Notes under the pieces: generated by a model
The model's database searches: none
What the model saw: only the letters and a program-made list of their open reading frames with translations
Told to the model about the DNA's origin: nothing
Made by a program: the position numbers and the translations under genes
DNA from: Geobacillus thermocatenulatus
GTDB lineage: Bacteria; Bacillota; Bacilli; Bacillales; Anoxybacillaceae
NCBI RefSeq assembly: GCF_002217655.1
Contig: NZ_NEWK01000002.1
Coordinates: 125,164 to 189,163 of the forward strand
Direction of reading: 5' to 3'
DNA length: 64,000 nt
Shown here: positions 1-9,005 of the stretch, piece by piece
Numbering within the stretch: the stretch's first letter is position 1
Layout: each line of letters starts with the position of its first letter

Positions 1-183
1 TACCAACTGTGGGTGAAAACGTGGCAGTCGTATGAATCGTTCAGCCGTTCGCTTGCGGCGCGTGGAGGCGTCGTGTCGTGCGGGTACAGGCATCAGCAGG
101 AAAAGGCGCATGTGCCTCTTGCCGATATTGCGGCCGGCATCATTATGGCCTTGCTGCTTGGTTGGGCATGGCGGAAGGGGTGA
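1..183 (+). CDS. cbiQ: Cobalt ECF transporter T component CbiQ, C-terminal end
   Basis: The reading frame is open from base 1 and ends at the TGA at 181-183, giving the last 60 residues of a protein whose start lies before the window. The tail has a charged stretch followed by a hydrophobic helix (ADIAAGIIMALLLGWAW), as in the transmembrane T subunit of cobalt/nickel energy-coupling-factor transporters. The identification rests mainly on the overlapping cbiO downstream and the cobalamin genes after it. In the CbiMNQO complex this subunit couples ATP hydrolysis to cobalt uptake. Confidence 0.75.
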   Translation, partial: YQLWVKTWQSYESFSRSLAARGGVVSCGYRHQQEKAHVPLADIAAGIIMALLLGWAWRKG

Positions 184-977
184 AAACGTTGCTGCTGCGG
201 ATGGAACGAGTGAAATACGCTTACCAGGCGGAACGGTATGTGCTAAATGGGGTTGATTGGGAAATTCCAGAGCGAAAAAAATGCGCATTGATCGGGCCAA
301 ACGGCTGCGGCAAAACAACGTTGTTTCTTCATTTGAACGGGCTGCTGCGGGCGCAGGAAGGAACAGTGTATTGGAAAGGGCGCAACATGTATGAACGAGG
401 AGCGGATTGGGCGCAATGGCGGCGTGAAGTCGGCATCGTCTTTCAAAACCCGGAGCATCAAATCCTTGCTCCGCTCGTGCGTGATGAATTGGCGATCAGC
501 TTAGTCCATGCCGGAATCGATCGAGAAAAAATGAGGGAGGCGCTTGCCGCGATTACGGCGGAATACCACCTTCAATCTTGGCTGGACCGCCCGACCCATC
601 AATTCAGTCTCGGACAGAAAAAATGGCTGACGCTCTGCTGTACGATGGCGGCCAAGCCGGACTTGCTCGTATTGGACGAACCGACCGCCTATTTGGATCA
701 GCATCAGACAAAGCAGTTTCTCAAACAAATTGACGCCATTCACCAGGCGGGGACGACTGTGTTGATCGCCACCCATGACATGGATTTCGTCTGGCAGTGG
801 GCGGATGTCGTCGCGGTCATGCACGAAGGACGGATCGTGATGCAAGGGGCACCCGAAGACGTATTCGCCGACCGCCAGCGGCTGTTGGACATTCGCTTGG
901 ATGTTCCGCTGTTCGTGCGGCTTTGGCAAGCATGGCGGCCAGAGGAAAAGATCGTCCCCCGATGTGTTGCGCCGTGA
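180..977 (+). CDS. cbiO: Cobalt ECF transporter ATPase CbiO
   Basis: This is the ABC ATPase that powers cobalt import. From the GTG at 180 the protein is 265 residues, with Walker A GPNGCGKT (39-46), signature FSLGQKK, Walker B LLVLDEPT and H-loop ATHD. The signature LGQKK rather than LSGGQ is common in ECF ATPases. The GTG overlaps the cbiQ stop (GTGA). Alternative starts are ATG 168, TTG 189 and ATG 201, and the GGAAGGGG at 172-179 does not clearly choose among them. It belongs to the cob operon and supplies the metal inserted by CbiX. Confidence 0.9.
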   Translation: MKTLLLRMERVKYAYQAERYVLNGVDWEIPERKKCALIGPNGCGKTTLFLHLNGLLRAQEGTVYWKGRNMYERGADWAQWRREVGIVFQNPEHQILAPLVRDELAISLVHAGIDREKMREALAAITAEYHLQSWLDRPTHQFSLGQKKWLTLCCTMAAKPDLLVLDEPTAYLDQHQTKQFLKQIDAIHQAGTTVLIATHDMDFVWQWADVVAVMHEGRIVMQGAPEDVFADRQRLLDIRLDVPLFVRLWQAWRPEEKIVPRCVAP

Positions 978-1038
978 AAGGGACATGAGCGGCGAATGGA
1001 GTGTGAAAAATGGGTGCTAGGCGGCAAAAGGAGGGATC

Positions 1039-2823
1039 ATGATGAGCGGCAAATTGCTCATTGTCGGCTTCGGCCCGGGAAGCGTCGACCATATGACGAA
1101 ACGGGCTCGGGAAGCGATTGAAGAAAGCGACGTCATCATCGGCTACAAAACGTACATCGAACTTGTGCGCGATCTCATTGCTGGAAAGGAAATCATCAGC
1201 ACCGGCATGACCGAAGAAGTGAGCCGCGCCCAAGCGGCGGTGAAGTGGGCCGAGCGCGGCAAAACGGTTGCCGTCATCTCCAGCGGCGACGCCGGGTTGT
1301 ACGGCATGGCGGGGCTCGTGTATGAAGTGCTGATCGAAAAAGGGTGGACGAAAGCGAGTCCGATTGAAGTCGAAGTCATCCCCGGCATTTCCGCGATTCA
1401 TTCGTGCGCCGCTTTGCTTGGCGCCCCGATTATGCACGATGCGTGTACGATCAGTTTGAGCGACCATTTGACGCCGTGGGAGCTGATTGAAAAGCGGATT
1501 GCCGCCGCCGCCGCGGCCGATTTTGTCATCGCGCTGTACAATCCGAAAAGCGGGCGGCGTACTCGGCAGATTGTGGAAGCGCAGCGAATCCTGCTCCGCC
1601 ATCGTGCGCCGACAACACCCGTTGGACTCGTGAAAAGTGCGTACCGAGAACGGCAGCATATCGTCCTCACCGACTTGGCGCATATGCTGGACCATGAAAT
1701 TGGCATGTTGACGACGGTCATTATCGGCAACTCGACGACTTTTGTTCACGATGGGCTCATGATCACGCCGCGCGGCTACCAGCGCAAATATCAGTTGACG
1801 GCCGACGTCCAGCCGCTCAAGCCGCATGAGCGGCTGCGCAAAGAGGCGGAGCCATGGGCGCTTGATCAGACAAAACCGCTGGAAGAGCTGGATGAAGGGA
1901 ACGGAGGAGCGTTTCGGCCGTTTGCTGCGGCTGCCTCCGCTTTCGGCGACGAGAAAGACCGCGGTTTGGCCGCCGTGGCGGTTTGGCCGCCGGCTGTGGA
2001 CGTGGCGGCGAAGGAAGTGGGATTGGCGCCGGCAGCTTCCGCTTTTCCGCTGTCGGAGGAGCCATTCGTCCAAACGGAAAACCGGCCGTCATCCGCTCTG
2101 TTGCATCGGGTGAGAGAAACAGCGGAGGACGCGCTTGCAGCGTTGGATAGAAGAACGACAAAGAAGGCGTCCGCCGTGCTGTTCGAAGCAGCGGTGAGCC
2201 CAGGGGTGGCCAACAAGCAGTTTACTCCGGAGCAGCTCATCGCGCTCGCCGAAGCGGTCGGACCGGACGGGAAAATGACGTACACGCCGGATCATTATAT
2301 CAAAATTGAGCGGGTGACAGAGGATCCAAAAGGGCTTGTCGATCGGCTCGCTGCCGCCGGGCTGATGGTGATGCCGGTCGGTGATGTGCTGACGTTGAAG
2401 GCATGCGACTTTTGCGACGGGGAGAAAAAAGACGCGATTCCATATGCCGAGGAATTGGCGCGGCGATTTGGGGGCATGGCGCTGCCGAAAGAGCTGAAGC
2501 TTGGCATCAACGGCTGCGGCATGGCATGCTACGGCGCGGTGCGCGAAGACATTGGGCTTGTGTACCGGAAAGGGAAATTTGACTTGTTTTTAGGCGGAAA
2601 AACGGTCGGCCGCAACGCCCATCCCGGCCGGCTCGTTGCGGAAGGCATCCCGCCGGAAGAGATGGTGGCTATTGTGGCGGACATCATTGAACAGTACAAA
2701 GAACACGCTCATCCGAACGAACGATTTCATAAGTTTTTTGCCCGTGTGAAACAAATCGGCCGCTTTTCGTACGAGGAGGCCAAGACAGCGGCGAAGATCG
2801 AAACGCCGGCATGCGGCGAGTAA
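1039..2823 (+). CDS. cbiH60: Precorrin-3B / cobalt-factor III C17-methyltransferase fused to a 4Fe-4S ferredoxin-like domain (CbiH60 type)
   Basis: The product has 594 residues. Residues 1-250 form an S-adenosylmethionine tetrapyrrole methylase (GFGPGSVDHM, SSGDAGLYGM) that methylates C17 and contracts the ring. Residues 390-594 resemble the ferredoxin-like half of sulfite/nitrite reductases, with cysteines in ACDFC (about 454) and NGCGMAC (about 490) that would bind a 4Fe-4S cluster. B. megaterium has the same fusion. Between them lies a linker of about 120 residues rich in Ala, Pro and charged residues. AGGAGGG (1028-1034) precedes two adjacent ATGs at 1039 and 1042. Confidence 0.93.
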   Translation: MMSGKLLIVGFGPGSVDHMTKRAREAIEESDVIIGYKTYIELVRDLIAGKEIISTGMTEEVSRAQAAVKWAERGKTVAVISSGDAGLYGMAGLVYEVLIEKGWTKASPIEVEVIPGISAIHSCAALLGAPIMHDACTISLSDHLTPWELIEKRIAAAAAADFVIALYNPKSGRRTRQIVEAQRILLRHRAPTTPVGLVKSAYRERQHIVLTDLAHMLDHEIGMLTTVIIGNSTTFVHDGLMITPRGYQRKYQLTADVQPLKPHERLRKEAEPWALDQTKPLEELDEGNGGAFRPFAAAASAFGDEKDRGLAAVAVWPPAVDVAAKEVGLAPAASAFPLSEEPFVQTENRPSSALLHRVRETAEDALAALDRRTTKKASAVLFEAAVSPGVANKQFTPEQLIALAEAVGPDGKMTYTPDHYIKIERVTEDPKGLVDRLAAAGLMVMPVGDVLTLKACDFCDGEKKDAIPYAEELARRFGGMALPKELKLGINGCGMACYGAVREDIGLVYRKGKFDLFLGGKTVGRNAHPGRLVAEGIPPEEMVAIVADIIEQYKEHAHPNERFHKFFARVKQIGRFSYEEAKTAAKIETPACGE

Positions 2824-2858
2824 CCTCGGATGGAGCGATATAAGAGAGGAGAACGAAT

Positions 2859-3689
2859 ATGAGAGCCATTTTGTTTGTCGGCCATGGAAGCCGCGACCCG
2901 GAAGGGAATGAGCAAGTGCGGCAGTTTGTCGACCGCCTGCGGCCGCGTCTTTCTGCTTCTTTCCATGTTGAAACGTGTTTTCTTGAGTTTGGCCGCCCGT
3001 CGATCAGCGAAGGAATTGATCGGTGCGTTGAGGCCGGAGCGGCGGAAGTGGCGGTCATTCCGCTTATTTTATTGCCGGCCGGGCATTCGAAGCTGCATAT
3101 CCCGGCGGAAATCGATGACGCGAAAAAACGCTATCCGCGCATCACGTTTCGATATGGACGGCCGATCGGCGTTCACGAAGAGACGTTTGCGATTTTAAAA
3201 GAGAGACTGCAAGAAATCGGTGAGCGTCCGGAAGAGCCGGACGACGGCACAGCGGTCATTTTGCTTGGCCGGGGCGGAAGCGACCCGGATGCGAACAGCG
3301 ACTTGTACAAAATCGCCCGCCTCTTTTGGGAGCAGACCGGCTATGCGCTCATTGAACCGGCGTTTATGGGCGTGACGACGCCGTCGCTTGATGACGCCGT
3401 CCGCCGCTGTCTCATGCTTGGGGCGAAGCGGATCGTCGTCTTGCCGTATTTTTTGTTCACCGGCGTGCTCATCAAGCGGCTTGAACGGCAAGTGGCGCAA
3501 TACCGCCTCGATCATCCGCACGTCTCATTTGCGCTGGCCGATTATTTCGGCTTTCACCCGAAACTGATCGATATCGTGCTTGACCGCTTGCAAGAAGTGC
3601 TCGATCAAACCGTTTCAATGAACTGCGACGTCTGTCAATACCGGCTCCACGTTTCTCACCATCACCACCACCACCATCATCATCACTAA
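2859..3689 (+). CDS. cbiX: Sirohydrochlorin cobaltochelatase CbiX, long form with Fe-S motif and His tail
   Basis: This enzyme inserts cobalt into sirohydrochlorin, the committing step of the cobalt-early pathway. The 276 residues contain two related chelatase halves (VGHGSRDPEGN near residue 7, LGRGGSDPDAN near 130), followed by the MNCDVC motif (about 252). That motif fits the MXCXXC 4Fe-4S site described for long-type CbiX. The protein ends in a run of ten histidines that probably buffers cobalt or nickel. The start follows AGAGGAGAACGAAT. It sits between cbiH60 and cbiJ in the operon. Confidence 0.94.
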   Translation: MRAILFVGHGSRDPEGNEQVRQFVDRLRPRLSASFHVETCFLEFGRPSISEGIDRCVEAGAAEVAVIPLILLPAGHSKLHIPAEIDDAKKRYPRITFRYGRPIGVHEETFAILKERLQEIGERPEEPDDGTAVILLGRGGSDPDANSDLYKIARLFWEQTGYALIEPAFMGVTTPSLDDAVRRCLMLGAKRIVVLPYFLFTGVLIKRLERQVAQYRLDHPHVSFALADYFGFHPKLIDIVLDRLQEVLDQTVSMNCDVCQYRLHVSHHHHHHHHHH

Positions 3690-3711
3690 AAAGCAAAAAG
3701 GGGGAGCGCTG

Positions 3712-4539
3712 ATGATTTTGATGTTGGCAGGGACGAGCGATGCCCGCGAATTGGCGGTGATGATTCAACAAGCCGGCTATTCGGTAACCGCAACGGTCGT
3801 CACCGATCACGCGGCCGAACAGCTTCGGTCATCCGGCATTCGCGCCTATGTCGGCCGCATGGATGCGTCCCAGCTGGCCGAGCTTGCCAAAGCTGAGGGA
3901 GCCAAAGCGATTGTCGATGCCAGCCACCCGTTTGCCGAAGAGGCGTCGAAAAACGCCATGCAAGCGGCGGCTGTTGCCGGATTGCCGTACATCCGCTATG
4001 AGCGGCAGGCGTCTTCGCTTTCATTCGAGAAGGTGACATTTGTCGACAGCTATGAAGAAGCCGCCGAACTGGCGGCGAAAAAAGGCGGCGTCGTGATGCT
4101 GACGACCGGCAGCAAAACGCTCGACATTTTCGCCGCCAAACTGCTCAATCGCCCAAACGTGAAGGTGATCGCCCGGATGCTCCCGAGAAAAGACAATTTG
4201 GACAAATGCGAGCGTCTTGGGTTTTCGCAAGAGCAAATCGTCATGATGCAGGGGCCGTTTACCCAAGAGCTCGACCGGGCGCTGTACCGCCATTTCGGCG
4301 TCACGGTCGTCGTCACGAAAGAAAGCGGCAAAGTTGGGTTTGTGGATGAGAAAATCGCCGCCGCCGAGGAGCTCGGCATCGAGGTCATCGTCATCCGCCG
4401 CCCGCGGCTGTCATACAGCATCGTGCACCACGATTTTGCCGGCGTGCTTGAGTCGTTGAAGCAGCATGCCCCGCTTCCGACGGGGGAAACGAATGAACAT
4501 TCCTCCATGACGCCGAGCGAAGGCGTGCGAAACGGATGA
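3712..4539 (+). CDS. cbiJ: Precorrin-6A / cobalt-precorrin-6A reductase
   Basis: The 275-residue protein begins with MILMLAGTSDARELA, typical of the NAD(P)H-dependent CobK/CbiJ reductases that reduce the corrin ring at C18-C19. It also has the family-like VVTKESGKVGFVDEK segment, with the conserved Lys-Glu-Ser-Gly, near residue 200. The last 25 residues look like a variable tail. AAAGGGGGAG precedes the ATG, and the gap from cbiX is 22 bp, so co-transcription is expected. Confidence 0.9.
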   Translation: MILMLAGTSDARELAVMIQQAGYSVTATVVTDHAAEQLRSSGIRAYVGRMDASQLAELAKAEGAKAIVDASHPFAEEASKNAMQAAAVAGLPYIRYERQASSLSFEKVTFVDSYEEAAELAAKKGGVVMLTTGSKTLDIFAAKLLNRPNVKVIARMLPRKDNLDKCERLGFSQEQIVMMQGPFTQELDRALYRHFGVTVVVTKESGKVGFVDEKIAAAEELGIEVIVIRRPRLSYSIVHHDFAGVLESLKQHAPLPTGETNEHSSMTPSEGVRNG

Positions 4540-4592
4540 TTGAGGCAACGGGATTTCACTGAACATCAAGCGAAAAAAGGAGCGAGTGAAAG

Positions 4593-5240
4593 ATGGAGTT
4601 TCATACCACGTTCCGTCCGGCCACCGTCCAGCCGGAACAAATTGAAGCGCGCAGCTTTCAAATCATTGATGAAGAGATCGGCGAGCATTCGTTTACGGAA
4701 GAACAATACCGAATTGTTCAGCGCGTCATCCATGCATCGGCTGATTTTGAGCTGGGCAAAAGCCTCATTTTCCACCCAGATGCGATTCGCTCAGGCATTG
4801 ATGCCATCCGCAGCGGCAAGCTTGTCGTCGCCGATGTGCAAATGGTGCAAGCCGGCGTCAACCAAGCGCGGCTGGCGAAGTTCGGCAGCGCGGTGCGCGT
4901 CTATATTTCTGATGAAGACGTGATCGCGGAAGCGAAACGGTTGAATACGACGAGGGCGATCGTGGCGATGCGCAAAGCGGTGAAAGAAGCGGAAGGCGGC
5001 ATTTTTGCCATCGGCAACGCGCCGACAGCGTTATTGGAGCTCATTCGCCTCATTAAAGAAGGAGAGGCGCGGCCGGGATTGGTGATCGGCTTGCCGGTCG
5101 GATTCGTCTCGGCGGCCGAATCGAAAGAAGAGTTGGCGAAGCTCGATGTGCCGTTCATCACCAACCGCGGCCGCAAAGGAGGAAGCACGGTGACGGTCGC
5201 CGCCTTGAATGCTTTATCGTTGCTTGCCGAGCGGGCGTGA
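4593..5240 (+). CDS. cbiC: Precorrin-8X / cobalt-precorrin-8 methylmutase
   Basis: The product of 215 residues matches the CbiC/CobH family, which moves a methyl group from C11 to C12 to give (hydrogeno)cobyrinate. Visible family features are the central DVQMVQAGVNQARL segment, the IGNAPTALLELIRL helix and the GLPVGFVSAAESKE loop. The length is normal. The start is taken at ATG 4593 behind AAAGGAGCGAG. cbiD begins 6 bp after the stop. Confidence 0.95.
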   Translation: MEFHTTFRPATVQPEQIEARSFQIIDEEIGEHSFTEEQYRIVQRVIHASADFELGKSLIFHPDAIRSGIDAIRSGKLVVADVQMVQAGVNQARLAKFGSAVRVYISDEDVIAEAKRLNTTRAIVAMRKAVKEAEGGIFAIGNAPTALLELIRLIKEGEARPGLVIGLPVGFVSAAESKEELAKLDVPFITNRGRKGGSTVTVAALNALSLLAERA

Positions 5241-5246
5241 CGAACG

Positions 5247-6365
5247 ATGGAAACGAAAAAAACGCTGCGTGAAGGATATACGACTGGATCGTGCGCGACA
5301 GCGGCCACGAAAGCCGCGCTCACGGCGCTCATCACTGGCCAAGTGCAGGCGGAGGCGACGATCCGCCTTCCGATTGGGCGGGTGGTGACCTTTTCGCTTG
5401 CCTCTTGTTCGTTCGATGGCGAAACGGCGACCGCGGCTGTGGTGAAAGACGGCGGTGATGACCCGGATGCGACGCACGGCGCGCTCATCGTTTCCACTGT
5501 CTCGTGGACCTCGTCGCCGGGCGTTCATATCGACGGCGGTGAAGGGGTCGGACGCGTCACGAAACCGGGGCTGCCGGTGCCGGTCGGGGAAGCCGCGATC
5601 AATCCAGTGCCGCGGCAAATGATCCGCGAAGCAGTCAACGAAGTATTGGCGCAATACGGTCTACATCAAGGGGTGAAGGTCGTCATTTCTGTGCCCGGCG
5701 GCGAGGAAATCGCCAAAAAAACGTTAAATGCGCGCCTTGGCATTATTGGCGGCATTTCGATTTTAGGGACGCGAGGCATCGTCGTTCCGTTCTCCACCGC
5801 CGCCTATCGGGCGAGCATCGTGCAGGCGCTTCAAGTGGCGAAGGCGAACGGCTGCTGTCATGTCGTCATCACGACCGGGGGGCGGAGCGAGAAATACGCC
5901 ATGCAAGAGTATCCGCATTTGCCGGAAGAAGCATTTATCGAAATGGGCGATTTTGTCGGCTTTACGCTGAAACAATGCAAACGGCTTGGCATCAAGACGG
6001 TGTCGATGGTCGGCATGATGGGGAAGTTTTCGAAAGTCGCTCAAGGAGTGATGATGGTGCACTCGAAAAGCGCCCCAGTCGACTTTGGCTTTTTGGCTGC
6101 CATCGCCGAGCAGGCAGGTGCTGGTCCAGAACTGGCGGCCGCGGTGCGCGGCGCGAATACGGCGGCGCAAGTCGGCGACATGATGCAAGAGGCCGGTTGC
6201 ACGAAGTTTTTCGAGCTGTTGTGCGAGGCGTGTTGCCGGGCAGCGCTCAACGAAGTGGGAGGCGGCCTGACGGTGGCCACGTCCATTTACACGATGAACG
6301 GACAACGATTAGGAAAGGCGGTGCAGACCGATGGGGACGATGAAGTTGATCGGTGTCGGTGCTGA
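5247..6365 (+). CDS. cbiD: Cobalt-precorrin-5B C1-methyltransferase CbiD
   Basis: CbiD replaces the oxygen-dependent C1 methylation step in the anaerobic pathway. The N-terminus [18 protein letters not shown] is the family hallmark, and [13 protein letters not shown]-like and [12 protein letters not shown] segments follow. Length is 372 residues, as expected. Its last 35 bases overlap the start of cbiET, which supports translational coupling. Its presence marks the pathway as anaerobic, cobalt-early. Confidence 0.95.
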   Translation: METKKTLREGYTTGSCATAATKAALTALITGQVQAEATIRLPIGRVVTFSLASCSFDGETATAAVVKDGGDDPDATHGALIVSTVSWTSSPGVHIDGGEGVGRVTKPGLPVPVGEAAINPVPRQMIREAVNEVLAQYGLHQGVKVVISVPGGEEIAKKTLNARLGIIGGISILGTRGIVVPFSTAAYRASIVQALQVAKANGCCHVVITTGGRSEKYAMQEYPHLPEEAFIEMGDFVGFTLKQCKRLGIKTVSMVGMMGKFSKVAQGVMMVHSKSAPVDFGFLAAIAEQAGAGPELAAAVRGANTAAQVGDMMQEAGCTKFFELLCEACCRAALNEVGGGLTVATSIYTMNGQRLGKAVQTDGDDEVDRCRC

Positions 6366-7536
6366 TGGGCAAGCAAGCCTTCCTGAGCTGTATCGACGCT
6401 GGATTGATGAAAGCGAGCTGCTTGTCGGCGGCGAACGGCAGCTGGCGATGTTTCCGGAATACAAAGGAGAAACAATCGTCATCCGCCGCGGACTGGCGGA
6501 GCTGGTCGAGCGGCTTCGGCATGAGACGCGCAACACGGTCGTGCTGGCGTCTGGCGATCCGCTCTTTTATGGGATCGGCAGCTATTTGGCCGGCAAATTG
6601 CCGATTGAGGTGTATCCGGCCATTAGCTCGGTGCAATGGGCGTTTGCGAAAATGGGCGAGTCCTGGCAAGATGCAGCGTTTGTCAGCGTCCATGGCCGGC
6701 CGCTCACCGGCTTGGCTCAGCGGATCGACGGGCGGCGCAAGGTCGCCATCTTAACCGATGAGACGAACTCGCCGGCCGCCATCGCCCGCTATTTGCTCGA
6801 GTATGGCATGACCGAGTATGAAGCGTTTGTCGGCGAGGAGCTCGGCGGGCCGAACGAGCGATGCCGGTTTTTCAAGCTAGAAGAAATGGCAGAAACCGAG
6901 TTTCTTCCATTAAATATAGTCATTTTGCGGCAAACCGCTCCCGGTCCGGTTTGGCCGCTCGGCATTGACGATGATGAATTTTTCCAACGCAAGCCAGACA
7001 AAGGGCTGATTACAAAGAAAGAAATTCGCGTCTTAAGTCTAAGCGCCTTGCGCTTGCGCCCGGACAGCGTCGTCTGGGACATTGGGGCGTGCACCGGTTC
7101 GGTCGCGATTGAAGTGGCGAAAATCGCCCGCGACGGCGCCGTGTTTGCGATTGAAAAAAATGAACAGGACATCGAACTTTGCCGGCAAAACTTGCGCAAA
7201 TTCCGCGTTGACATCACGCTTGTGCACGGCAGGGCGCCCGATCGGCTCGATGAGTTTCCTGACCCGGATGCCATCTTTATCGGCGGCACGTCCGGCGCGA
7301 TGGCTCCGCTGTTGGACGTGTGCTGCCGCCGCTTGAAACGAAACGGGCGCATCGTCATCAATGCAGCGACGATCGAGACGCTTTCCGAAGCGAGCCGCGA
7401 GCTCGGCGAACGCGGATTTCATGTCGACATCACGCTCGCGCAAGTGTCGCGAAGCAAACCGATTTTGAACTTGACGCGCTTTGAGGCGCTCAATCCGGTG
7501 TATATCATGACAGCCAAGCGGGAGGGAGACGAATGA
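6331..7536 (+). CDS. cbiET: Cobalt-precorrin-7 C5-methyltransferase / precorrin-6B C15-methyltransferase (decarboxylating), CbiE-CbiT fusion
   Basis: The product has 401 residues and two domains. Residues 1-200 are a CbiE tetrapyrrole methylase ([22 protein letters not shown]). Residues 215-401 are a CbiT Rossmann methyltransferase with the SAM loop [13 protein letters not shown] near 248. Together they methylate C5 and C15 and remove the C12 acetate carboxyl. ATG 6331 overlaps cbiD, and ATG 6340 is an alternative start giving MKLIGVG. The stop overlaps the next start (ATGA). Confidence 0.94.
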   Translation: MGTMKLIGVGADGQASLPELYRRWIDESELLVGGERQLAMFPEYKGETIVIRRGLAELVERLRHETRNTVVLASGDPLFYGIGSYLAGKLPIEVYPAISSVQWAFAKMGESWQDAAFVSVHGRPLTGLAQRIDGRRKVAILTDETNSPAAIARYLLEYGMTEYEAFVGEELGGPNERCRFFKLEEMAETEFLPLNIVILRQTAPGPVWPLGIDDDEFFQRKPDKGLITKKEIRVLSLSALRLRPDSVVWDIGACTGSVAIEVAKIARDGAVFAIEKNEQDIELCRQNLRKFRVDITLVHGRAPDRLDEFPDPDAIFIGGTSGAMAPLLDVCCRRLKRNGRIVINAATIETLSEASRELGERGFHVDITLAQVSRSKPILNLTRFEALNPVYIMTAKREGDE

Positions 7537-8234
7537 CCGGCACGTTGTATGGCATCGGTGTTGGCCCGGGCGATCCGGAGCTCATGACGGTGAAAGCATA
7601 CCGCCGCCTAAAAGAAGCGGATGTCATCGCCTATCCAAAAAAAGGGCGGCAAAGCAAAAGCTATGCCGAACAAATTATTGACGCCTATTTTGCCCCGGAG
7701 GAAAAACGGCGGCTCGGCCTGCATTTTCCGATGACGAAAGACCGAGCCGTGCTTGAACCGAAATGGAACGAGGCGGCGGACGCCATTTGGGCGGAGTTGT
7801 CGGCCGGGCGCGATGTCGCGTTTGTGACTGAAGGCGATCCACTGTTGTACAGCACGTTCATTCATTTGATGCACGTGATGGAGCGACGCTATCCGGAAGC
7901 GCCGATTGAAGTCGTCCCCGGCGTCAGTTCGGCCAACGCTGCTGCCGCTAGGCTTCGTCTGCCGCTGGCGGATGGTGATGAAACCGTGGCGATCGTGCCG
8001 GCGCATGATGATTACGAAGCGATGAAAGCGGCGCTTCTTCGTCACGATTGCGTTGTCTTTTTTAAAGTGGCGAAAGTGATCGATTTGCTGGTTCGTCTGT
8101 TGCGGGAACTCGATTTGCTTCACCGCGCTGCTGTTGTGACGAAAGTGACGTCCGGCGAGGAAGTCGTGTGGAAGGTCGAGGAGCTCGACGGAGCGGAGCT
8201 CGAATATTTGACATTGATGGTGGTGAGAAAGTGA
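7533..8234 (+). CDS. cbiL: Precorrin-2 / cobalt-factor II C20-methyltransferase
   Basis: This 233-residue tetrapyrrole methylase starts [20 protein letters not shown] and has the [11 protein letters not shown] and [16 protein letters not shown] segments seen in CobI/CbiL, which methylate C20. The ATG overlaps the cbiET stop by four bases (ATGA) and the stop overlaps the GTG of cbiF. The length is normal. Confidence 0.93.
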   Translation: MTGTLYGIGVGPGDPELMTVKAYRRLKEADVIAYPKKGRQSKSYAEQIIDAYFAPEEKRRLGLHFPMTKDRAVLEPKWNEAADAIWAELSAGRDVAFVTEGDPLLYSTFIHLMHVMERRYPEAPIEVVPGVSSANAAAARLRLPLADGDETVAIVPAHDDYEAMKAALLRHDCVVFFKVAKVIDLLVRLLRELDLLHRAAVVTKVTSGEEVVWKVEELDGAELEYLTLMVVRK

Positions 8235-9004
8235 AGCTGTATATCGTAGGAGCGGGGCCGGGAGCGCCGGATTTGATCACGGTTCGCGGCGCCGAGCTTC
8301 TCGCTGCTGCCGACGCCATTTTTTACACCGACTCGCTAGTGAGCGCGGAATTGATCGAGCGCTACCGGAAGCCGGGTGCTGACGTTTTCCATACTGCCGG
8401 TATGCATTTAGAAGAAATGGCCGCGGCAATGGCGAAGCAAGTGAAACAAGGACGGCTTGTCGTGCGCGTCCATACCGGCGATCCATCGATTTACGGGGCG
8501 ACGCTTGAGCAAATCGCCTTGTTGAAAGAAGAAGGAATTGAAGTAGAAATCGTCCCCGGCGTCAGTTCGGCGTTTGCGGCCGCGGCCGCCGTGCAGGCGG
8601 AGCTCACCGTCCCGGAATTGACGCAGACGGTCATTTTCACCCGCGCCGAGGGGCGGACGCCGATGCCGCCGCGTGAGAAATTGCGGGAGCTGGCGCGGCA
8701 TCATTGCACGCTCGTTCTTTTTTTAAGCGCGACGCTTGCCAAAAAAGTAAGCGCGGCGCTCCTTGAAGCGGGCTGGAGCGGTGATACGCCTGTCGCGATC
8801 GTCTACAAGGCGACATGGCCGGATGAAATCGTGATTCGTTCCACCGTTGCCACAATGGCTGACGATATGCGGCGCCATGGCGTGACGAAGCACGCCATCA
8901 TGTTGGCCGGTTGGGCGCTCGATCCCCATATTCATGAGCGCGGCTACCGTTCGAAGCTGTATGACCCGGCGTTTACGCACGGATATCGAAAGGGGGAGGC
9001 GTAA
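8231..9004 (+). CDS. cbiF: Precorrin-4 / cobalt-precorrin-4 C11-methyltransferase
   Basis: The start is the GTG at 8231, overlapping the cbiL stop as GTGA. The open frame extends further upstream, but that part is cbiL in another frame. The 257-residue product begins [20 protein letters not shown] and shows VHTGDPSIYGATLEQ and EIVPGVSSAFAAAA, hallmarks of CobM/CbiF, which methylates C11. It ends two bases before the GTG of cbiG. Confidence 0.94.
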   Translation: MKLYIVGAGPGAPDLITVRGAELLAAADAIFYTDSLVSAELIERYRKPGADVFHTAGMHLEEMAAAMAKQVKQGRLVVRVHTGDPSIYGATLEQIALLKEEGIEVEIVPGVSSAFAAAAAVQAELTVPELTQTVIFTRAEGRTPMPPREKLRELARHHCTLVLFLSATLAKKVSAALLEAGWSGDTPVAIVYKATWPDEIVIRSTVATMADDMRRHGVTKHAIMLAGWALDPHIHERGYRSKLYDPAFTHGYRKGEA

Positions 9005-9005
9005 G

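Noticed and set aside
817-2073. Long minus-strand open frame opposite cbiO and cbiH60 (418 codons)
   Set aside because: It is the antisense shadow of two well-supported genes in GC-rich DNA, has Arg/His/Pro-rich composition, and has no ribosome site or family resemblance.
3655-3690. Histidine run in cbiX as a CRISPR-like or simple repeat
   Set aside because: It is a coding run of mixed CAC/CAT codons in frame with an intact gene. No CRISPR array was seen anywhere in the window.
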